From: ZC4RG30 sp965652645 | GTDB lineage: Bacteria; Pseudomonadota; Gammaproteobacteria; Steroidobacterales; Steroidobacteraceae | DNA length: 64,000 nt | Reading direction: 5' to 3' | NCBI GenBank assembly: GCA_965652645.1 | Contig: CBFGXE010000009.1 | Location: forward strand, 1-64,000 | Shown: one piece after another, positions 57,896 through 64,000 of the stretch | How the letters are laid out: every line of letters starts with the position of its first letter | Position numbering within the stretch: position 1 is the stretch's first letter | The notes under the pieces: model-generated | Told to the model about the DNA's origin: nothing | Databases searched by the model: none | The model's input: only the letters and a program-made list of their open reading frames with translations | Program-made: the position numbers and the translations under genes

Positions 57896-60397
57896 ATGTT
57901 GCTGTTTCTCCTGCTGTTGCTCGCTGCCACGGCCGCCATCTTCTCGGTGGCACAGGCCGGCGTACTGGTCACGCTGGGTCTCGTCATCGCCGTGCTGGCG
58001 CTGGCGTACTGGCGCCTGCCGCTGTGGGCCTTCTCGGTTGCCTTCACCGCCCTGTTCGGCGCCTACGCCTTCTTCGGCACCGCGCCGCTGTGGTGGAAGG
58101 GCTTCCTGCTGGCGCTGCTCGCGGTGATGTGGCTGTTCAACTTCAGGCCGCTGCGCAAGGCGCTGATCTCGCGCCCCTTCCTTCGCACCTACCTGCGCAT
58201 GCTGCCCACCATGTCGGCCACCGAGCGCGAGGCGCTGGAAGCCGGCGGCGTGTGGTGGGACGGCGAGCTGTTCACCGGCAAGCCCGACTGGGACCGACTG
58301 CTCGGCACCCCAGCGCCGCGGCTGAGTGCCGAAGAACAGGCCTTCCTCGACGGCCCGGTGGAACAGCTCTGCGCCATGGTGGATGACTTCGACGTCACGC
58401 ACCGCCGCGCCGACCTGCCGCCGGAAGCGTGGGAGTTCATCAAGAAGAACCGCTTCTGGGCCATGATCATCCCGAAGCGCTACGGCGGACTGGAGTTCAG
58501 CCGCTACGCGCAATCCTCGGTGCTGGTGAAGCTCTGCAGCCGCAGCATCGTGCTCGGCACCACGGTGGGCGTGCCGAACTCGCTCGGTCCGGGCGAGCTG
58601 CTGGTGCACTACGGCACCGATGAGCAGAAGGACTACTACCTGCCACGCCTGGTGCGGGGCGAGGAGATCCCCTGCTTCGGCCTTACCAGCCCCGTGGCCG
58701 GCTCCGATGCCACCTCCATCACCGACACCGGCGTGGTGTGCCGCGGCCAGTACCAGGGCCGCGAAGTCATCGGCATCCGCCTGAACTTCTCCAAGCGTTA
58801 CATCACGCTGGCACCGGTCGCCACGGTGATCGGCCTGGCCTTCCGCCTGTTCGATCCCGAACGCCTGGTCGGTGACACCGAGGACATTGGCATCACCTGT
58901 GCGCTGATCCCGCGCGACACGCCGGGCATCCGCATCGGCCGCCGCCACTTCCCGCTCAACACGCCGTTCCAGAACGGCCCCATCCAGGGCGAGGACGTGT
59001 TCGTGCCGGTGGACTTCATCATCGGCGGCATCGCGCAGGCCGGCCGCGGCTGGCGCATGCTGGTGGAGCAGCTCTCCGTGGGCCGCAGCATCTCGCTGCC
59101 GTCCACCGCGCTCGGCGGTGCGATGGCCGCCGCCTGGGCCACCGGCGCCTATGCCCGCATCCGCAAGCAGTTCGGCCTGTCGGTGGGCCGCTTCGAGGGC
59201 GTGGAGCAGGTGATCGCGCGCATCATCGGCACCACCTACATCATGGATGCCTCGCGCAGCGTCACCACCGGTGCCATCGACGCGGGCGAGAAGCCGGCCG
59301 TGCCGGCGGCCATCCTCAAGATGCACCTCACCGAGATGGGCCGCGTGATCGCCGCCGACGCCATGGACGTGCATGGCGGCAAGGCCGTGATGCTCGGGCC
59401 GCGCAACTACCTGGGCCGCAACTGGCAGGCCTCGCCCATCGGCATCACGGTGGAAGGCGCGAACATCCTCACGCGCAACCTGATCATCTTCGGCCAGGGC
59501 GCCATCCGCTGCCATCCGTTCGTGCTGAAGGAGATGGAGGCCGCGCGCAATGCGCAGGGCGAGCGCAGCGTGGATGACTTCGACCGCGCGCTGTTCGCGC
59601 ACATCGGATTCACCATCTCCAATGCCGTGCGCTCGCTGGTAATGGCGATCACGCTGGCGCGCTTCGAGAGCGTGCCCGTCCAGGGCCCGCTGCGCCGCTA
59701 CTACCAGCACATCGAGCGCTTCTCCGCCTCCTTCGCCTTCGTCGCCGACGTGGCCATGCTCTCGCTCGGCGGCTACCTGAAAAAGAAGGAGAGCCTCTCG
59801 GCACGCCTCGGCGACGTGCTCTCCTATTTGTACCTTGCCTCGATGGTGCTCAAGCACCACCACGACAATGGCGCGCCGCCCGAGGACCAGCCCATCGTCG
59901 AGTGGACCTGCCGCGACCTGCTGTACCGCGCGCAGGAGCAGCTGCACGGCTTCCTGCGCAACTTCCCCAACCGCCCTCTGGCCTGGCTGATGCGCGTGCT
60001 GGTGTTCCCGCGCGGCCGCACCTACTTCGCGCCTGGTGACCGGCTGGGCGCGCAGCTGGCCGCGCTGGCCATGGAGCCCGGCCCCTCGCGCTCGCGCCTG
60101 TGCCGTCACGCCTTCCGCACCCGGGTGGCGGGCAACCCGCTGGGCCTGCTCGAGGAAGCGCTGCAGCTGGCGCAGCGCGCCGAGCCGCTGGAACGCAAGC
60201 TCAGGGTGGAAGGCGTGAAGACCGGCCGCATCACCGCGCTGGACATGCCCGGCCAGATCGCCGCCGCGCGCGAACTGGGCATTCTCTCTGGCGAGGAAGC
60301 GGATCTCCTGCTGGACTATGATGCGAAGATCATGCGCATCATCAATGTGGATGATTTCGCGCCCGAGGAACTGCCCGCGGGCCCGTCCAACAACTAG
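57896..60397 (+). CDS. fadE: Acyl-CoA dehydrogenase FadE
   Basis: First oxidation step of fatty-acid beta-oxidation, FAD-dependent. The 833-residue protein has two or three N-terminal transmembrane segments (about 1-80), as in E. coli FadE (814), then the acyl-CoA dehydrogenase core: PEAWEFIKKNRFWAMIIPKRYGGLEFS, CFGLTSPVAGSDA, DVHGGKAVMLGPRNYLGR, and a C-terminal DUF1974 region. TATAGT lies six bases before the ATG (57884-57889), so the transcript would be leaderless. Confidence 0.96.
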   Translation: MLLFLLLLLAATAAIFSVAQAGVLVTLGLVIAVLALAYWRLPLWAFSVAFTALFGAYAFFGTAPLWWKGFLLALLAVMWLFNFRPLRKALISRPFLRTYLRMLPTMSATEREALEAGGVWWDGELFTGKPDWDRLLGTPAPRLSAEEQAFLDGPVEQLCAMVDDFDVTHRRADLPPEAWEFIKKNRFWAMIIPKRYGGLEFSRYAQSSVLVKLCSRSIVLGTTVGVPNSLGPGELLVHYGTDEQKDYYLPRLVRGEEIPCFGLTSPVAGSDATSITDTGVVCRGQYQGREVIGIRLNFSKRYITLAPVATVIGLAFRLFDPERLVGDTEDIGITCALIPRDTPGIRIGRRHFPLNTPFQNGPIQGEDVFVPVDFIIGGIAQAGRGWRMLVEQLSVGRSISLPSTALGGAMAAAWATGAYARIRKQFGLSVGRFEGVEQVIARIIGTTYIMDASRSVTTGAIDAGEKPAVPAAILKMHLTEMGRVIAADAMDVHGGKAVMLGPRNYLGRNWQASPIGITVEGANILTRNLIIFGQGAIRCHPFVLKEMEAARNAQGERSVDDFDRALFAHIGFTISNAVRSLVMAITLARFESVPVQGPLRRYYQHIERFSASFAFVADVAMLSLGGYLKKKESLSARLGDVLSYLYLASMVLKHHHDNGAPPEDQPIVEWTCRDLLYRAQEQLHGFLRNFPNRPLAWLMRVLVFPRGRTYFAPGDRLGAQLAALAMEPGPSRSRLCRHAFRTRVAGNPLGLLEEALQLAQRAEPLERKLRVEGVKTGRITALDMPGQIAAARELGILSGEEADLLLDYDAKIMRIINVDDFAPEELPAGPSNN

Positions 60398-60418
60398 ACC
60401 ACCGGGAGAACAAGGAAG

Positions 60419-60919
60419 ATGAATACCAGGCTGATGGCCGTCGCCTCCGCCGCGACGATCACCCTGCTGGCGGCCTGCTCGAAGGCGCCGGACACCGCCG
60501 CAGACGCTGCGGCAGCGGATTCGCATGCCGACCACGCCGCCACCCCTGCCGCCGCGGCCCTGCCGCGCACGCCGGCGCCGGCTGGCGCCAGCGTGTTCAT
60601 CGTGAGCCCGAAGGACGGGGAGACGGTGACCTCGCCGGTGAAGGTGGTGTTCGGCATTTCCGGCATGGGGCTGGCCCCCGCCGGCGAGCAGAACCCCGGC
60701 GCCGGCCACCACCACCTGCTGGTGGACGCCGACCTGGCCGATGCCGGGGTGCCCATTCCCACCAACGAGAACCACCTGCACTTCGGCAAGGCGCAGACCG
60801 AGGCAGAGGTGACGCTCACCCCCGGCCAGCACACGCTGCAGCTGGTGCTGGGCGACTACCTGCACATTCCCTTCGACCCGGTGATCGCCTCGCCGAAGAT
60901 CACCATCAACGTGAACTGA
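60419..60919 (+). CDS. DUF4399 lipoprotein
   Basis: A 166-residue lipoprotein (lipobox LLAAC) with a linker rich in Ala/Asp and a DUF4399 domain (VFIVSPKDGETVTSPVKVVFGISGMGL; GHHHLLVD; HTLQLVLGDYLHIPFDPVIASPKI). The HHH cluster and conserved His residues suggest metal or ligand binding. Downstream of fadE by 21 bases, so probably one transcript. The function of the family is unknown. Confidence 0.85.
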   Translation: MNTRLMAVASAATITLLAACSKAPDTAADAAAADSHADHAATPAAAALPRTPAPAGASVFIVSPKDGETVTSPVKVVFGISGMGLAPAGEQNPGAGHHHLLVDADLADAGVPIPTNENHLHFGKAQTEAEVTLTPGQHTLQLVLGDYLHIPFDPVIASPKITINVN

Positions 60920-60973
60920 GGGCCCGCAACAGCCGCCGCCCTTGCGAGGGTGGCGGCCACGCCGGATTCCGCG

Positions 60974-62614
60974 ATGTACCTGCCGTTCTACGGACTGGCC
61001 GAGAAACCCTTCTCGATCACGCCCGACCCGCGCTACCTCTACCTCGGCGGGCGCCACGCCGAAGCGCTTGCGCACCTGGTGTACGGCATCACCGAGGCAG
61101 GCGGTTTCATCCAGCTCACCGGCGAGGTGGGCACCGGCAAGACCACGATGATCCGCTCGCTGCTGGCGCGGCGACCTGACAATGCCGAAATCGCGCTGGT
61201 CCTGAACCCGCGCATGAGCGAGAACGAGTTCCTGCAGACCCTGTGCGAGGAGCTGGGCATCACCGTGCCAGAGGCGTCCCGCGGCAGCATGAAGGAGCTC
61301 ACCAGCCTGCTGAACCGCCACCTGCTGCAGGTGCATGCGGCCGGGCGCCGCGTGGTGCTCATCGTCGATGAGGCCCAGAACCTCACCCCCGACCTGCTGG
61401 AGCGCGTGCGGCTGCTCAGCAACCTCGAGACCGAGACGCAGAAGCTGCTGCAGATCATCCTCATCGGCCAGCCGGAACTGCGCGACATGCTGGCACGCAA
61501 CGACCTGAGGCAGCTCGCGCAGCGCATCACCGGCCGCTACCACCTCGATCCCCTCTCGCGCGAGGAAACCGCCGCCTACGTGAAGCACCGGCTGCGCATC
61601 GCCGGCGCCACGCGCGAGGTCTTCACCCGCGGCGCGCTGGCCGAACTGCATCGCGCCAGCGGCGGTGTGCCGCGACTGATCAACATCATCGGTGACCGCG
61701 CGCTGCTGGGCGGCTTCACCGAAGACCGCCACGTGCAGGACGCGGCAATGGTGCGCAAGGCGGCGGCCGAAGTGTTCGGCAGGCCGATGCGGCCGGCATG
61801 GCTGCCGCTGGCGGCCTGCCTGGCCGGCGTGGCACTGCTCGGTGCAGGCACCTGGGCGGTGTGGAAACAGCAGTCGCGCACCCCGGCAGACACGGCCATT
61901 GCTGCGGATACGGCGGAAGATTCCGCCACCGCGGCACCGGCAACGCCGGAGCCTGCCTCCGTCATGGCCGCACCACTCACTGCGCCCACGATGGCCGCAC
62001 TGCTGCAGCAGCAGGCCGGCACTGCCACCGAGGACGGCGCCTGGTCGCAGCTGTTCGGCCTGTGGGGCGCACGGTACACACCGGGCGCCACGCCTGCCTG
62101 CGCGCAGGCGCTGCACCAGGCACTGGAATGCCTCGAGGAGCGCGGCGGACTGGATGCCCTGCGCCGCTACAACCGCCCCGCAGTGGTCATGCTCACCGAC
62201 GACGCCGGCCTCCCGCACCACGCCGTGCTGGCGCAGTTGCTGGACGCGCAGCGCGCGCGCCTGATGATCGGCGATGGCGCCTGGGAAGTGGACATTCCGG
62301 AACTGCAGTCGCGCTGGAACGGCGACTTCCAGCTGCTGTGGAAACCCTCGCAGCTGGACACCCGCAACCTCGCGCTGGGCGCCTGGGGCGAGCCCGTGCT
62401 CAACCTGCGCGCCCGGCTCAACCGCTGGGCCGGCGTCGCGGAAGACGACGCGCCCGATCCACAGTATTTCGATGAAGCGCTGCAGGAGCTGGTGATGCGC
62501 TTCCAGTCCAGCAACGAGCTGGTGGTCGACGGCATCGCCGGCATACGCACCCAGGCACTGCTCGATGCCGCCGTGGCCGGCGCCGACACGCCGCTGCTGT
62601 CGGCCGCACGCTGA
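60974..62614 (+). CDS. gspA: ExeA/GspA-like AAA ATPase
   Basis: A 546-residue inner-membrane ATPase of type II secretion: MYLPFYGLAEKPFSITPDPRYLYLG start, Walker A GEVGTGKTT, Walker B VVLIVDEAQNL, one transmembrane segment (about 275-292), an Ala/Pro linker, and periplasmic C-terminal domains including a peptidoglycan-binding module (LVMRFQSSNELVVDGIAG). ExeA with ExeB inserts the secretin through peptidoglycan. The ATG at 60974 is chosen over a GTG at 60950 because the family begins MYxxFYGL. No other type II secretion genes are in the window. Confidence 0.9.
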   Translation: MYLPFYGLAEKPFSITPDPRYLYLGGRHAEALAHLVYGITEAGGFIQLTGEVGTGKTTMIRSLLARRPDNAEIALVLNPRMSENEFLQTLCEELGITVPEASRGSMKELTSLLNRHLLQVHAAGRRVVLIVDEAQNLTPDLLERVRLLSNLETETQKLLQIILIGQPELRDMLARNDLRQLAQRITGRYHLDPLSREETAAYVKHRLRIAGATREVFTRGALAELHRASGGVPRLINIIGDRALLGGFTEDRHVQDAAMVRKAAAEVFGRPMRPAWLPLAACLAGVALLGAGTWAVWKQQSRTPADTAIAADTAEDSATAAPATPEPASVMAAPLTAPTMAALLQQQAGTATEDGAWSQLFGLWGARYTPGATPACAQALHQALECLEERGGLDALRRYNRPAVVMLTDDAGLPHHAVLAQLLDAQRARLMIGDGAWEVDIPELQSRWNGDFQLLWKPSQLDTRNLALGAWGEPVLNLRARLNRWAGVAEDDAPDPQYFDEALQELVMRFQSSNELVVDGIAGIRTQALLDAAVAGADTPLLSAAR

Positions 62615-62622
62615 GGGCGGGC

Positions 62623-63258
62623 ATGTCATTCATTCTCGATGCACTGAGGAAGGCCGAGTCCGAACGCAACCGCAATGTCGCGCCGGTGCTGATGGATGCA
62701 CGCATTGCGCCGCCACGCCGCGGACTGCCGGGCTGGGCCATCGGCCTGGGCGTGGTGCTGCTTCTGAACCTGGGACTGCTGGCCTGGCTGCTGGGCCGCA
62801 CGCAGTCGCCGGCGGCTGCGCCACCTGCCGATGCGGCACCCGTGGCGTCCATCCCTTCCGAAGCAGGCACGGCCCGGGCGCCGGCGGCAACCGTCGCCCT
62901 GGCGGCACCTCCACCCGCGACGCCCGCACCGCGGCCGGCCCCGTCCCGGCCGGTGGAAGTCTCCACCATCGCCGTGGCTCCGCCCCCTGCCAGCGGCCCT
63001 TCGCTGGCCGCCACGGGTGACGAGGAGCGCCTGCCGGAACTGCGCGAGCTGCGCAGCGCCGGCGTGGCATTGCCGGAGCTGGTGCTGAACCTGCACGTCT
63101 ACACACCCGCGCCGGCCAACCGCTCGGTGCTGCTGAACGGCCAGCGCGCGCGCGAGGGCGACTACCTGCCCAACGGCGTGAAGGTGGAGCGCATCACGCC
63201 CACGGCGGTGATCCTGGAAGGCAGCGGCAGGCGTTTCCGCGTCACCGCCGGCGAATAG
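62623..63258 (+). CDS. gspB: General secretion pathway protein B
   Basis: A 211-residue membrane protein: cytoplasmic N-terminus MSFILDALRKAESERNR (the family signature), one transmembrane segment (about 38-60), a long Ala/Pro periplasmic linker, and a C-terminal T2SSB domain (LPELVLNLHVYTP; RSVLLNGQRAREGDYLP; ITPTAVILEGSGRRFRV). Starts eight bases after gspA. GspB and GspA form the peptidoglycan-interacting complex. Confidence 0.92.
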   Translation: MSFILDALRKAESERNRNVAPVLMDARIAPPRRGLPGWAIGLGVVLLLNLGLLAWLLGRTQSPAAAPPADAAPVASIPSEAGTARAPAATVALAAPPPATPAPRPAPSRPVEVSTIAVAPPPASGPSLAATGDEERLPELRELRSAGVALPELVLNLHVYTPAPANRSVLLNGQRAREGDYLPNGVKVERITPTAVILEGSGRRFRVTAGE

Positions 63259-64000
63259 CTACTCGGCGATGTACCAGCGCTCGTTCACCAGCTCCACGAT
63301 CCAGGAGCGGTAGGGCAGTCCGCTGCCCGACAGGTCGAACACCGCGCGGGTTCCCGCATATTCGAACCGCGGCTCGCGTTCGCGCGCGAGGCGGATGGCG
63401 GCGAGGTATTGCTCGCGCAGCGATTCGCGCGACTCGCAGGCGCTGACCAGCGTGCGCAAGGCGCGCGAGCCTGTGGTGCGGCGGAAGTTCGGGCTCATCT
63501 GTTTGTCGAAATAGGCCTCGCAGCGTCCGGCCTGCAGGTTCTTCGTGGCCTCGTCGAAGAGCTGGATGATGCCCTGTGGCAATGCCGGCCGTGACGGCGC
63601 GGCCGCCTCGCCCGATGACGCGCCGCCCGCTGGTGCCGATGCCACCGCGGGACGTGCGCCCACCTGCACGCGACCGGCGCGCAGGTCATCCACCTGCGCC
63701 AGCAGTTCCAGCGGCATCGCGGCCTTCCAGTCCTTGCCCCAGGGCACGATGGACACGACCACCGGCACCTTCACCTCGCCGCGGTCCTTCGGCGGCACCA
63801 GCCGCCCGACCAGCTGCACCATGCCGCCGCGATCGCTGATCGCCTCCATCCATTCCACCTTCTGGAACTCGCGGCCCCCGAAGCGCAGCCGCTGCGACAG
63901 CGTGACGAAGAAGGACTGCGGCGTCAGCCGCTCGATGTCGGCCAGCGGCATGCCGTCACCGAACAGCCTCACGCGCGTGACGGCCTCGTCGCGATCGGCC
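63259..64000 (-). CDS. Unrecognised protein, incomplete at window edge
   Basis: The frame stays open to base 64000, so the N-terminus lies outside. The visible 247 residues contain an early region (LFGDGMPLADIERLTPQSFFVTLSQRL), a beta-rich segment (VKVPVVVSIVPWGKDWKAAMPLELLAQ), an Ala/Pro linker and a C-terminal part ending WIVELVNERWYIAE. Two Cys (GRCEAYF, SACESRE). It converges with gspB with no gap between the stops. Function unknown. Confidence 0.6.
   Translation of the reverse strand, partial: ADRDEAVTRVRLFGDGMPLADIERLTPQSFFVTLSQRLRFGGREFQKVEWMEAISDRGGMVQLVGRLVPPKDRGEVKVPVVVSIVPWGKDWKAAMPLELLAQVDDLRAGRVQVGARPAVASAPAGGASSGEAAAPSRPALPQGIIQLFDEATKNLQAGRCEAYFDKQMSPNFRRTTGSRALRTLVSACESRESLREQYLAAIRLAREREPRFEYAGTRAVFDLSGSGLPYRSWIVELVNERWYIAE

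Noticed and set aside
57329..62629. 1766-codon open frame on the minus strand
   Set aside because: It runs antisense to fadE, the DUF4399 gene and gspA, which have clear domain motifs. The frame is a by-product of high GC third positions.
1..64000. CRISPR array, tRNA, rRNA, insertion sequence or prophage
   Set aside because: No regularly spaced repeats, cloverleaf sequences, transposase or phage structural genes were seen. The YqjE-like holin-fold protein is not evidence of phage.

Overview
The window is GC-rich DNA with densely packed genes, from a Gram-negative bacterium. TonB receptor, MCE/Mla lipid transport, type II secretion accessory genes gspA/gspB, cbpAM, gltS, gor, prlC, selO and fadE point to a gammaproteobacterium of the Xanthomonadales/Nevskiales/Steroidobacterales kind. 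This placement is inferred from gene content only. No rRNA, tRNA, CRISPR array, insertion sequence or prophage was seen.

Region 1 (1-20.8 kb) reads as an oxygen-sensing, low-energy survival island. A phosphoketolase (C-terminal part) and a PduL-type phosphotransacetylase handle acetyl phosphate. A PAS hybrid kinase is followed by a FixL-like kinase, which keeps the haem-ligand His and the distal Arg of rhizobial FixL, and by a FixJ-like regulator. Next come a dihaem cytochrome c, a tandem universal stress protein and a complete agmatine fermentation operon (putrescine carbamoyltransferase, antiporter, agmatine deiminase, carbamate kinase). The rest is YqjD/YqjE-like membrane proteins, a TraR/DksA-type zinc finger, an EF-hand protein, CbpA/CbpM, a P2-type cation ATPase, a LOG protein, a beta-CASP nuclease and a second universal stress protein. 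Several upstream regions in this island share a short element, TACCTAT(G/T)G or a variant, which is the best candidate here for an undescribed regulon.

Region 2 (20.8-34.2 kb) is mostly metabolic: a PQQ dehydrogenase fused to cytochrome c, aroE, envelope proteins, a glycerophosphodiesterase, gltS, glutathione reductase, oligopeptidase A, exonuclease III, an HD-domain protein and a VanY-like carboxypeptidase. Region 3 (34.2-45.1 kb) holds a GGDEF/EAL protein overlapping a PLD-like protein, a four-gene MCE lipid-transport operon, and a GntR/YtrA-type ABC operon with a perfect operator and two unannotated micro-ORFs, then malate dehydrogenase.

Region 4 (45.2-55.3 kb) holds a TonB receptor, a sulfatase, two probable outer-membrane proteins, lipoproteins, a cupin, and a divergent LysR/MetE-like pair. 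Region 5 (55.3-64 kb) holds selO, mogA, a 580-base stretch with a hairpin and micro-ORFs, fadE, a DUF4399 lipoprotein, gspA-gspB, and one unrecognised gene running off the right end.
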